A DNA stretch of 64,000 nucleotides from Phalacrocorax aristotelis (lineage: Eukaryota; Chordata; Aves; Suliformes; Phalacrocoracidae). Numbering within the stretch: position 1 is the stretch's first letter; the number at the start of each line of letters is the position of its first letter. The stretch is from contig NC_134288.1 in NCBI RefSeq assembly GCF_949628215.1, forward strand, positions 10,361,682-10,425,681, in the 5' to 3' direction. A model generated the notes under the pieces. That model had not been told where the DNA came from. It did not search any database and saw only the letters and a program-made list of their open reading frames with translations. The position numbers and the translations under genes are program-made. This document shows positions 1 to 11,737 of this stretch, piece after piece.

Positions 1-128
1 TATCTGTCACTGCTGGGAAGGAAGTGCAGCTCCCTGTCAGGGGTTATTAAATCCTATAGTACTCCTCTGCTTGCGTGACACCCTGCAGCTGTTCAGTTAA
101 CCAAAATACCATCCATTCTCATACTTAC

Positions 129-3100
129 CCAGTAAGAGCAGAGCAGGCTTGCGTCAGGCAGTCTCTCTTCCCAATTTTGTTAATGCAGTCACTGAATGCT
201 GTCTTGATGTCAGGTATTGACAGACAAGTCTGCAAGGGAAACCAAAAGAAGAGCTTGCTTTCTAAGCTACAAGACATGGTGGCCTTCTTCCAAAATGAAT
301 CCTACCACATCCACAGTTCTGCCTCAGACAGGGTGGCACAACACACTTATGTTAAACCCCATCACCCACTAACACAGCAAATTCACTTCTCTACATTCAA
401 AAAAAAAAACAAACCAAAAAAAACCCCCAAAACCAAACAATCATATTCTTTCTTCACCAAAGAGAATGCTATTTTCAGACAGTATACACAGACTGCCACA
501 CCTCCCTGATCCTCAAGACGCACACTTCTAAGCAAATAGAGTCACAAAAACTAGCACAACCCACACACACTCCTTCCAACCGGCCCAAATCATCACACAC
601 AAGTTCTGTCTATCAGAACGCTATGGGAGCACATCTATTTACAAAGCCTTTTGAAAAAGTGCCAGAATCCCAGACAAGTCTGTTCCTGTGGCTGACTTTT
701 TGCCAATGGCCTGGATCACATCTCCCTACATGTGCACTCTCAGAAAACAGCTTGGATGTGATTTTTCCTAAGTTCTCAGCAAATTCCTTGATATTAAAGG
801 CATAACTACTCTGGGCTTTTTTGCATTTTGCATGCAGGAGAAAATGCTGACAGTACTAAATGCAGCACATTTTCTGATGCCTGGTGTCACTTTGCTTTTG
901 ATCACCATCAGGATGATGTGTACATGTGTGATACAGCACTTCTGTAAGGCTGCTACAACATTGCCAGGAAGTGGTTTCAAAATACACAAACGCATAAACC
1001 CCCCCAATAAATCAGTGGGTTACTTTCCTGACAAAAATCAGTGTTACCACAAAAATTTTATTCTTAGAGTTACAAACACAACAAAAGCAAACCTGCCTTA
1101 CTGATGTCTAAACTTGCATTCTCCTCCCTGAACATGGGGAAGCAGGTAAAAGAAAAATCACCTGCCTTTAAATCATTTTCTGATCTTGGTGCTCACTTTT
1201 TCCTCAGAAGCCTTGGACAAGCCATTTAAGCACTTAAGCTGGCCATGAGACCAGCTTTCTTCCTCTCTCTGCAAAGACATTCTGGACCTTCAGTGAGGCT
1301 CAAATACATGGTTTGAGCAAGTGTTTCCTGAAATGCCAAATCAGACCCTTGTGAGTCTTGAGGATTAGTCCAAGTGGATGTATGCTTTGAAGGAACAGAC
1401 TACCTGCAAACAGGAATTCAGCCTTCAAGTTGGGGGCTTAACTTAGCAGAATGATAGAAATTAATAATACCAGCTATCCATTTTGCAAAATACTGGTTCT
1501 GGAGAAATTAAATACAGGAAACTACTGTGGAGATGACCATGTGACAAATAGGCAGGTTTCAGTGCTAATAAGTAAGAAGGGTTCTTAAGAAATGGCTTGA
1601 GAGGAGTTTAATGACACCCAATTCACCCAGTGTCCTTGAATCCAGACTTGTGATTTTTCACTGTGAAAGGCCTAGAATCCATTAGTTGTGCAACTTTTGA
1701 AATGCAACTTAGGTCATAAGAAAGTACAGTCATCAAACTTGCAGTTTCAATTAATGAGCTGGAAACTGTATCCAGAAATGTAACTTACTTCATTGACCAA
1801 AGCCCTAACAACTTACAAACCTGCAATTCATAAAGATGAGCTGTCATCCACAGGATAGTTAAATAAATAAATTAAAAAATCAAATACTAACTTTAGAGGG
1901 AGTCAGACTGGACCTGGGAGCTGGAATTCATTCCAGTAGGTCTGGAAGATGGGCAAGAGATTACTACCAAACAACCATTTCTCTGCAAGTTTGTAAAAGA
2001 CGCTACTTTAGTTTTGGTTTGACATTCACTGCCAAATAAGAAAGGCAAGTCCAACAGCCTCTTGACTTAAGCCAAAGCTTCAGACAAGTCAATCACCCAG
2101 CAACTGGGAAGGAAGAAGAGGTGTACGTCAGTAATTTGAGCTATTTTTCATGTCTTTACTTTTTCCCCCCCCCCCAGTAAATGAGACTTGGTGGCAGGAA
2201 AGTTAAATCCTAAGGCAGCTGAAACTGAGCAAATGTTTCTTGAAATATGCTTTAAGCTTATCACAGTTTAATATCATATATATTAAAATTTCTCCTTTTC
2301 TGAACGATTGTGTACTTTTTAACCTTTTAAAAATATATCTGAGAGAAAGTGCTCAAGGTAGGAAATTACAGTGCAGACCATAGTCATGCTGTCCTTTATT
2401 TCTACTTGCCTTTGCAAAGCAGTCAGGCAACTGGCTTCCCAAAAAACACCAGCAGACCAGTACACCTGCACATATCCAGCGGCACATAGAATCCACCTTC
2501 TTCACCGCGTCCATCTCGGAGGCCTTTAAGAAGTCTACTTTTCCCAGTGCAGCTTACAACTGTTGTAGCCATTTTTTCTCCCGCCTTAATCCATTATAAT
2601 AATTTCCCTTTCTTACCCCCTGGTATAATCATGGCTTGTCCTAACTTCCAAAAGCTGTCTAGCCATTGTTCTCCATAAAGATCTGCATCAGAAAGAGTTT
2701 TGCTTCTGAGGAGACTTTGCACGATTTATGCTGTTCATAGTAGGACATCACTGCATCATAATGCTACACCTGTTTTGAGGAAGGTCTTTTTCCCCTTGGG
2801 ATGAAGTACAGTAACATAGCAGAGGGCACAGCACCACTGAACTATCAGTTCAGAGAAGCCTTGTTTTAGTGTTCAAGGGGAAGCCATGAACTGGAAATCT
2901 TGTCTCACAGCAGAGGATGAGGTAGATTACCCATCACTTCAACTAGGAGCATTTGAGCTTCTCATGCTTGGCAGAAAATGTCAGCTGTGTTTTCTGAGTT
3001 CCCCTCTTTTCCACCTCCTTGTATACATTACAAAATATTTGTTTACGCATGTGTCCTGGTTTCAGCCACAGGACAAAAAAAAACATGACAAGATGTGTTT

Positions 3101-6100
3101 TGTTTCTCAACTGAAACCACATAAACCAAGAGCAAACTAGGGAAGCTGGATTTGTGATCACATAAACAGTGTACCATTACAATAATAAAATCCACAAGTG
3201 ACCTTTCTGGAGTGATGTTATCTGCCATACATTTCAGAGGAAACACACAATTTGACAAGTCATATTTCTATCTCGACTTCCCCAAAAGAACGCACTGCAA
3301 ACCATCTTTTCATGAAGGCTCTTCAAGGCATAGTCTAGCCATGACCTGCCTGCACAAGCAAATTGCTTTTACAAAGGGTTCAGAATGACATTACCCAAAT
3401 TAAGGCTCAGGGATGGTACACCTAGAAATATATCAAGCAGCAAGGTTCCATTTCTGCAGTCACCTGCAGAAAAGCATGAGTGGTTGTTTTAGGCAAAAAG
3501 GTTGCACTGTAGAGTCTTTATCTATCTGCCAAACCCACTGCAGGGAAGACAGTGCTGCTGCTTGGCCTCAGGTCAGGACAAAACCTGAAGTATAGACTCT
3601 TCAGCCATCTCAAGAGTAATCACTCGACAGAATATAACTAAAACAGAAACAACAGAAAGGTGGATAGCCTAAGTAAAACTATTTAATAAAGTTTAAACCA
3701 CCTTACCTCTGTTCTGTGCTATCATTTTTACGAGCTTACTTTAAACTAAAACTTAAGCATGTTTAAATTAAAACAAGCTTATCTAAATTAAACTTATTTT
3801 ACAGGGAAGCTGTGATATTTCTTATGTTGGAAATTAGAATGGCTGTCATGCAGAAGGCCTATATTCTAACAACTGTGGAAAATAGGTAACACTATGAGCC
3901 TTCAAAAATATGCTGCTACTCACCATGACTCCTCTCATTTTCCAAAGACATGAGGAGGCTTTCTAACATTCTGGAGATTTCCAAAAATTTATCTTAATCT
4001 TAAGAAGGCAGAACTTCCAGACACCACGTAACACCCGATTATTTTCATGTGCTACTTTTTCAGCTCAGTTTTTCTAGCACTTTTAAGTGTGCGGCAAAAT
4101 CAGCCTTTCTCTCCTTAAGCTTTAACAGTTCATTGTACAGCTCAGAAATATATAGCTTTTATAAACCTTGAAACAGCTGCATTCACTTCAAAATGGCAAA
4201 TATAAATTCTTATTTTGCAGCTTTTTCTGCAGTAAGCAGTAGGTAAGCAAAACTGCCTAAAATTTTCAAAAGCGGCATTCTGACTTGAGAGTCCACTTGA
4301 ATTATTATATATCAGATATCTAATTCCCCTGCAAAGCAATAGTTCCTTTAAAAGACAAACCAAAACAAACTCCCTCCCACAACACACATTTGACCCAGTC
4401 TTTTAATTAATTACAAAATGATCCAGTTTTGAAGCCCCTGCTAAATAGAGAGCATCCTCCTGGTACAAAAGAAAACTCATATACAATATTGTCATGATAT
4501 TAGAATTGGTTATTTTGTGGTCTATGACTTTATTTCATCTCCTGATACGACCAAACACCACTCATGCTTGGCAGCGCTGATCTGGGTAGTGGTGGCTATT
4601 AATTGTGAAATTCTTTTTTACAAGGAATTTAGCATCAGGGCCAAAAAAATCTTACACTTCGTGCAATTTCAGGAATTTCAGGCATTGAGTCACAACTTCT
4701 GTGAGCTTATTGTGAGGAATAGAAACCTAAAAATAAAAACAATAATCTAGGTCAGATGTACTACTTCTGACACATTTCACCAGAAGTCTTCTGCTGGCCT
4801 TTAGAGACAATATCATCATGAATTATCTTTCATCCGCATATACCAGCAAGGTTAAGACACCACTTATCCTCCCATACCACGATGCACGTAACAACAGAGG
4901 GATGCTGGTGAGAATTCCCCACTACAAATTATATGTCTGGGGATCCAGAGCAGAAAAATCTCTACCAATGATAATCCTGTAACATTCTATTTTCTTCCAG
5001 ACGTCTTCAATTCTGCTAGATCAGTGGAAGAGAAACAGGCCTTCCAGTTTTCTAAATCTTGCTTATGGGAGCCTGAATAATTACTGAATAATAAGATATA
5101 GTCTCTTTAATGTTCTCTTAACAGCACTGATGTGTCTCTGCTCTGTGTCCATATCCAAGATCAGACGCAAGCAACAGACATCTAAATACACAATTTAAGT
5201 ATTTCTTAAAAATAGACCTACCTCTAGTCAGTACAGTTTTGCTAATCTCGTTACAGTTCTATGACTGCATAAAGGCACTGAATCTGTGGGCTGGTCTTGG
5301 ACCCTCCAGAAGGGGCAAGGAGTCATTCACAGTTTTTATCTTGAGAGCCTGTTCCAAATACCTCTTTCTAGTTATACAAAGAAGCCTACTTGTCTAATCA
5401 TTTTTCTTTAGTCTGGCTAGGGTGCCAGAAGAGCTGGCTTTTGCAGTATGCCCATAACAAAATATGCATATACATCCATAAAGAAAATTGGAACAGCTTT
5501 TTCACTGCATATAGTTTAATGATCAACAGCTAAAGGCAAGAGTGCAAACCGCTCCCTGCTGTAAAGCTGTAGTGTTGCATGGAAATATGAGAGTTAATAT
5601 TCTGGTCTCCACACAGAGAAGACAGTCAGTTTCCCCACATCCCCATTTCCCAGAAATCACTGCAAAGTCAGGACCATATATCAGAAGTCCTGTCTCAATC
5701 TCACACTGACTTTTAAGTGGAACTACATTTCTTTTGTTTCTACGACTAGATAATCTTATGATCATCAAAAAAATCGATTGTGTTGTACACAGGAAGTGTA
5801 ACCAAATCCTCCTTTAAAGCCAAAGTGATTTGTATGTAAGTCTCAAGTATCTCCCACAAGTACACTCACTGAGATAGGTGTGAAGTCCAGGGGAAGAAGC
5901 TGAGAAGTATTAGCATACTTTGAAACAGATACTGACCACAGCTGCCAGGCATGGTACTCCAAATTCTACTGAAAGTCTCTGGCTCCATCTAGAGATTAAT
6001 CACTCTAACTGCAGTACAGGAATTCCAGGTACAAGCCATGGAAAGGAGGAAGAAAACATCGAAAATACCTCGACCACTTTAGGCACTCTTTTCCGTTTTT

Positions 6101-9017
6101 TCCATGCCAGGGGAGATGAGGACCATCCTGGATGCATCACCTAAACAGCCACACTGTAGTGCCTGCTAACTTGCCAAATACAAAACGAAAGTTTTGCAGT
6201 TCTGGATATGCTAGAAAGAATTCAAATTATACTATCAAGAAAAAGCACTCCTTGCCATTCACTGCTGTCATTGACTGAATGCCCAAGGACAAACAGAATG
6301 CTTCATTGAACAGATCTTATCTGCTTATGGGAGAAGGATGATGCTGCTTCACATACGTTTGTGTGCTGTTCCCAGGTAACAGCAGAGCAGCATAAACAAA
6401 ATGCACTAAACATTTTTTTGCTGAATAAACAGGAAAAACAGTATAAAGATACCAAGTCATGGTACAGGAAAAACCCACCACAGCTACATAGTCTCTTCTG
6501 TTTACATAAAAAGTTCAAATCAGCTGAAATGGATGTGCCTGTAGTAAGCTTACTTATGCCATTGGAAAAAGGTTGGAGAAGCAAGGAAAAAATTACAACT
6601 AAATTAAAACAATTATTTCCAGCAGCAGGAAAGCACTGTAGGATCTGTCCAGAAATACGAAACAAATTTAATATGAATGCAGAGTTCATCTTTCCAAGGC
6701 TTATTTGCTTGCTTAAGTAGTAGATCTACACAAATCTTACCTCTACATCCTGCTTGTTTGCTAATACCAGAATGGGAACCCCTTCCAGAGCTTCGCTGGT
6801 AATCATCTTCTCTGTAAAGCACAGAAACAAAACCAGAGGTTTAGCCGGTTCTGGAACAGAGTTGTGCACGTGCCTGACACAGACTATCTGGACACAGGAA
6901 TGAAGCCAGAGGCTCCTTCTTGTATTACAGTTTCATTTGATACAACCTTCCAGGTCTATTTTCTTCACAGAATTTTTTCCATATCAAACTCCAAACTTAA
7001 TTTTGATCAGCAAGCATGTTACAGAGAATTAATGAGGTGATAAATATACAATAAGGAATAAAAATTCCAAAATCATTAGCACAAGTACAAGAAGAGATTC
7101 AAGGCCATTATAAACAACAAAAGCGAGTCCTGTGTAGCAGACAAGACAGACTTCAAAAAGTACAAAAGTTGTGTCATCAACAGGCCACACAGCTCACTTC
7201 AAGAACACAGGAACAGACAGGATAGTAATGAGAGAACTGTACCACAATACGTCATGAAATCACAGTACAGGTAAAACATAACATACTCACCAAAAGCTCT
7301 TTTAGATTCTGAGAGCCTCTCCTCATCAGTGGAGTCAATAACATAGATCACTCCGTGAGATTCGGCATAATACTGCAAGGATAACAGAGATATTAGTGTA
7401 TCTGCTAGTACCATTTGTTTTGGGGGAGGGGGATTGGTTTTTTGTTTTGTTTTGTTTTGTTGGGGGTTTTTTGTTTGTTTGTTTTTGATTTGGTAATTTT
7501 GAGACACATGGAAGAGATCAACCAGTTAGAGCCAGCTGTTTCCGTGGTGTATGTCTGGAGAGAAGAATAGTGGCACACAGAATGCATTGCCTGTTCTGTT
7601 TGCGGGCCTACTGGATATAACAGGTGAAAAAGTTTATCTGTCCCCCCAAAAGCTTATCTCTATTGGCTCAACCCTCAGATATGGGTTGGTAATTGCTGTC
7701 TGTAAACAATAATGCAAATATTAAGCATTATCTTTGCTAATCTTGCACATATATGGTTGAATCGCTGGAAAAAACTGGGCTTACTACTAAGCCTGTATGA
7801 TTACTAAATGATCATACTGATTCAATTGTAAGAGAGACAAAAAACATTTCTAAAAAGTAAAAAAAATACATCTCCAACCTTGTCCCAAAGAGACTGTAGC
7901 TCCTCCTGTCCACCAAGATCCCAGAACATTAGCCGAGTTTTGCCAACATCAATAGTACCAACTAGAAGGAAAGAAAAACAAAATTCAATGAAAACTAAAG
8001 GTGTTCTCTAAAGCACAAACACCTGTACAGCCCCCTAAGAAGTCTGGGGTAAAACAGTCTTCTAGAGGAACAAAATCACATACAGTGACCACTTTCAGCA
8101 ACAGAACACCACCTTTGCAAAGAGTGACCACTAATACCAGATAGAGTCGTATCAGTGCAAATAGTATCAGAATTAGGACAATGAATGAACTCCAGTGAAA
8201 TTTAGCTCAACCTCTGAGCATAGCACTGAAATGGGCTACTTGGTCTGTTAAGACTTCAGGTTTTTTTCCTCATAAGCCAAGCAAGTCTATTTTATTCTTA
8301 TACAAAAAGACATGGGGATCTGGCAGGTACGACCTCTACTTCCACGAACTATTTTGCCCTTCTTGATTCTTAAATATTTCAGACAAGAACTAGCTGTTGT
8401 CTAATTGTGCAGGAAAGCTGAAAAAATTCCAGACAGATTTACTTACTGTTCAAGCCTACAGTGGTTGTGATTTTGGACAAACTCATCCCTTTGTAGTTCT
8501 TGTTAAATCGAGTTTTAGTTTGTTCAAGGAAGGTCTGAAAAGAAACAAGAAAAAGTATTTACTCTAAAATATTTTACTGGCTGGGGTAATCCTAACCCAA
8601 ACCTGCTTTTTCATTGCTGCAGAACCCTGCTCTAATAGACACTGCCCTACCTAACCTTGGAACAAACCTCTCTTCTTGTTCCCTATTTTAGCAAGGAAAG
8701 AAGGGATGACAGGTGATTACAGGATTACTGAAGCCTCAGTTATATCCCTCAAAGCTTATGCTAAATTTAAGCAAGATGGAAAAGTAAATTCCTTGGTGTG
8801 ACATTGCTAAAATAACTCATAATACAGCTGAAGAAAGACTGACCTGCCATTTGGAAGTTTTCTCTTTGGAGGATGTTTAGAATTGCATGTGCCCTACACA
8901 GAATTGGTAATAAACAGCACTTACGGTTTTACCAGCATTGTCCAAACCAAGGATCAAGATGCAGTATTCATCCCTCTGGAACATGTATTTATAGAGTCCA
9001 GACAGCAGAGTATACAT
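129..9017 (-). CDS. ARFRP1: ADP-ribosylation factor-related protein 1 (3'-partial in window)
   Basis: ARF-family small GTPase of the trans-Golgi, acting upstream of ARL1 and golgin recruitment. Six coding exons, all phase-compatible with GT/AG sites: 8925-9017, 8447-8534, 7879-7961, 7291-7372, 6741-6811 and 129-229. They encode 173 residues; the human protein has 201, so one last exon lies left of the window. Visible G motifs are GLDNAGKT (residues 24-31), the TTVG switch I segment, WDLGGQ (74-79), NKQD (134-137) and CSA (168-170). The N terminus is MYTLL, without the Gly2 of myristoylated ARFs. This fits the family, which is known to use an acetylated N terminus and SYS1 instead. The ATG at 9017 sits 7 nt inside its exon (acceptor after 9025), so a 5' noncoding exon is required; a donor for it is at 10277. 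The intron at 230-6740 is unusually long for this compact gene. Identity is very likely: nearly every residue matches my memory of the family. Confidence 0.96.
230..6740 (-). other. ARFRP1 intron 6, no gene recognised
   Basis: AT-rich intron of 6.5 kb between the NKQD exon and the CSA exon. Short open frames on both strands lack splice or family signals. One block near 2430-2790 has more CpG than its surroundings and is reported under findings. I recognise no repeat family with confidence in the rest. Confidence 0.7.
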
Positions 9018-9024
9018 CCTGCTC

Positions 9025-10277
9025 CTGCAACAAGTACCAGGAAATCATTAACAAACAGATCATTTCCAAAAGTCTCACATTCCACAATGCAAGTTTTTCT
9101 CAACACCAGATAAAAAGATGACGTTACTCTTTTATCAGTAACTCTCATATTTAGGCAACCCAAGGACAAATCACAGATCTAAGAGAGATAATGCAAATAG
9201 TTCAAGATCCAATTTTCAAACGCACACAAGTGAGGGATTACCTTCCAAAGAGCTTAACCTCTGTTTCTGCATGCAGTGCCCAGCATCCACTGCAAACTCA
9301 ACCGTCATTTGAAAACTATACTATCTGCTTTGGGGCTTAAAGGAGAGCTAAAGAAGAGCTTGAACATCTTTTGTGGTACATGTAAGACCCACAGAAAATG
9401 AAGCCAACTTCATGCAAGTACACAGAATGGGTATCTTGAGCAAGAATGTACAGGTCAGCCTTGTTCTCAATCCATATAACAGTACCATGGGATCTTTAAT
9501 GGTCGAACTGAGCACAGCATACTCTAAAGGTGCATAAACCCCTCTACTTATCTTAAATTAAGCCTTATCCAGCAACAGTGTTCTGTTATGGTATCCACCA
9601 TATAAGTATTTGGTCATCTTGCAATGCCATGAACACAAGATGGGTAAGTTAGCGAGCCAAACGCGTAAGACTAAGACTCAGATAAAGTGACACCAACACC
9701 TGCAGAAGCCCTCACGTTTTTTGTTGTTGGATTTGCACAAACAAGGCAGAGATTTGCTAAGGTGGAGGAAGGATTGGTACCAAGCGCTACAGCTGACTCA
9801 CAGAACATTGCAACAACTCCTCCGTTTAAATACAAAGTGAACCTCAAGGCAAAGACTTTGAGAAGCAACTATCTCAGAGCAACCGTGCAGATAAATAACC
9901 ACTTCAGAGTCAAACAACACTGCTGGGGGGGGGGGGGGGGGGGAGGGAAAGGGGACCCGCTAGGCGAGCGGGGACCCCTCAGCTCCCCCGAGGCTGCACC
10001 GGGGCCGCAGGCTGGGTACAAGCCGACCGGCCAGCCCCCCTTTTGGGCCAGCAAGTGATCCTAGGGGTGCCCCTAGATCCGGAGACCCACCTCCCCCTGC
10101 TCCTTCCGTGCCACAGCCTGACAGGGAAAGCGGGGAAGTCCACCCGCACCGCCATTTCCCCCTCACGGCCCGGGGCCAGGCCCGCCCAAGCCCAGTCGTG
10201 CCCCGCCGGCCCCCGCCGCGGCCCCAGCCGCCCCCCGAGCGCGGCAGAGCGGAGGGCAGCGCCCGCAGCCCCTCACC
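9025..10277 (-). other. ARFRP1 intron 1 with a long poly-G run
   Basis: Non-coding stretch between the inferred 5' noncoding exon and the first coding exon. It turns from AT-rich to very GC-rich at about 9920, where a run of 19 G (9925-9943) begins. The section from 9950 to 10360 is CpG-rich and looks like the ARFRP1 side of the promoter CpG island. Confidence 0.6.
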
Positions 10278-10366
10278 GCGTACCGGAGGGGCCTCCGCCG
10301 CCTCCCCGCTCCCCCCGGCACCGGCCGCCGGCGCCGCTCCGCGCGCGGCGCTCTGGGAAGCGTAGT
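10278..10366 (-). promoter_or_regulatory. ARFRP1: ARFRP1 promoter and 5' noncoding exon with ZNF143-like site
   Basis: On the minus strand, 10366-10351 reads ACTACGCTTCCCAGAG, close to the SBS motif ACTACAnnTCCCAG bound by ZNF143, followed by GC-rich sequence. A donor (CGCG|GTGAGG, exon edge 10277) lies downstream, so 10278 to about 10340 is probably the first, noncoding exon. There is no TATA box, as expected of a CpG-island housekeeping promoter. The transcription start itself is not visible. Confidence 0.6.
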
Positions 10367-10415
10367 TCTGGGGCGGGGCGGGGGGGGCGTGGGCTGGGGT
10401 CAGTCGTGTGAGGTG

Positions 10416-11168
10416 TAACTAGGCCAAGGGCCGGGTCCTGCCTTTGGGTCACGCCAACCCCAGGCAACGCCCCAGGCCTGGGGCAGAGCGGCTGGAAAGT
10501 GCCCAGCAGAGAAGGCCCTGGGCGTGCTGGCTGACAGCCGGCTGGGCATGAGCCAGCAGTGCCCAGGTGGCCAAGGAGGCCACCAGCCCCCAGGCTTGTG
10601 TCAGCACTGGTGTGGCCAGCAGGAGCCGGGCAGGGATGGGGCCCCTGTGCTCGGCCCTGGGGAGGCCCCACCTCGAATGCTGGGCTCAGGTTTGGGCCCC
10701 TCAGGACAAGAAGGCCCTTGAGGTGCTGGAGCGTGTCCAGAGAAGGGCAGCGGGGCTGGGGCAGGGTCTGGGGCACAAGTGTCCTGGGGGGCGGCTGAGG
10801 GGGCTGGGGGGGTTTAGCCTGGAGAAGAGGAGGCTGAGGGGAGCCCTTCTCGCTCTCTGCAACTGCCTGAAAGGAGGGTGTAGTGGGGTGGGTGTTGGTC
10901 TCTTCTCCCAAGTCACTAGTGATCGAACAAGGGAAACCACCTCAAATTGTGTCAGGGGAGGTTTATATTGGGTATTAGGAAAAATTTCTTTAACGAAAGA
11001 GTGGTCAGGCATTGGAACAGGCTGCCCAGGGAGGTGGTGGAATCAACATCCCTGTGGGTGTTCAAAAAACGTCGCACTTCCGGGCATGGTTTAGGAGGCC
11101 AGGGTGGTGTTGGGTTGACGGTTGGACTTGACCTTAGAGGTCTTCTCCAGCCTTAACGATTCTATACC
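10416..11168 (+). mobile_element. CR1 LINE, 3' fragment
   Basis: Decayed 3' end of a CR1 retroposon in plus orientation. It shows the typical end of the reverse transcriptase frame ([10 protein letters not shown] at about 10819), then the familiar 3' UTR with GGAACAGGCTGCCCAGGGAG (from about 11014), and ends in the CR1 tail GATTCTATAC. The left edge near 10416 is judged by eye. It is 5'-truncated like most CR1 copies. It lies exactly between the divergent ARFRP1 and ZGPAT promoters, 7 bases before the ZGPAT ZNF143 site. Confidence 0.93.
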
Positions 11169-11174
11169 TCTTTG

Positions 11175-11365
11175 ACTACAATTCCCAGAATGCTCAGCGC
11201 CACAGTCTTCCAGGGATGCCGAGTGCGCAGGCGCAGTATGGTGGGGGAGTCTCGCCGCTGAGTGGCGTAACGCATTGGCTAGAGAAGCCGGAAGTGGACG
11301 CGCTTGGGCCGGAAGTTGGCGGGGTGTCATGGCGGCGGCAGAGTAGGGGAAGGGGGAGCTGAGGG
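11175..11365 (+). promoter_or_regulatory. ZGPAT: ZGPAT promoter and 5' noncoding exon
   Basis: At 11175-11199 the sequence is an almost perfect long SBS (ACTACAATTCCCAGAATGC followed by three bases and GCG), the ZNF143 target. Two ETS/GABPA-type sites, CCGGAAGTG (11288-11296) and CCGGAAGTT (11309-11317), follow, along with an inverted CCAAT (ATTGG, near 11273). A GGCGGC-rich start region contains an ATG at 11329. A donor GGG|GTGAGC at 11365/11366 closes the probable first exon. The exon carrying the true start is likely entered at an acceptor near 11711, whose pyrimidine tract is poor. Confidence 0.75.
11329..11346 (+). other. Short upstream ORF in ZGPAT leader
   Basis: A six-codon frame (five residues plus TAG) begins at an ATG followed by G, within the inferred 5' noncoding exon. 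If the transcription start is upstream of 11329, ribosomes would meet this frame first and could reinitiate at the main ATG at 11738. Presence in the mRNA is inferred. Confidence 0.4.
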
Positions 11366-11737
11366 GTGAGCGGGGCGGCCGAGGCGGGGTCGGGTTAGGG
11401 TTAGGTGTTCGTTGCCGGCCCCGTGGCGGCGGGTCGCGCTGCAAGAGCCCAGGCTGTAGCGGGGGAGCGGTGCCGTGCGTGGGCCCTAGTGGGTGCCGTG
11501 GCTGGGGAGGGCAGGGCCCGGCTTCCCCTCGGACTCTCTCATCGCCTTTTGGCGCTCGTTCGCTGCGGGAGCATCGATCGGTTTCTTCCGAGGGAAGAAG
11601 AGGGACGGGGGGGTAGATGGTAGCTTCTGCGGGCAAAAGCTCCTTATCCAAAAAGCTGCTCATCTTAAGCAAACTGTCTGAATATGTTCTGAGTTCCCGG
11701 CAAGGACACAGTTAAACACGCCTTTATTTTGCTGATA

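Noticed and set aside
3057-3119. Perfect 9-base inverted repeat TGGTTTCAG / CTGAAACCA with a 45-base spacer
   Set aside because: Arms are short, the spacer is A-rich and no target duplication or transposon family is evident; likely chance or a weak hairpin.
11392-11405. Telomere-like GGGTTAGGGTTAGG in ZGPAT intron 1
   Set aside because: Only two units, too short to call an interstitial telomeric repeat.
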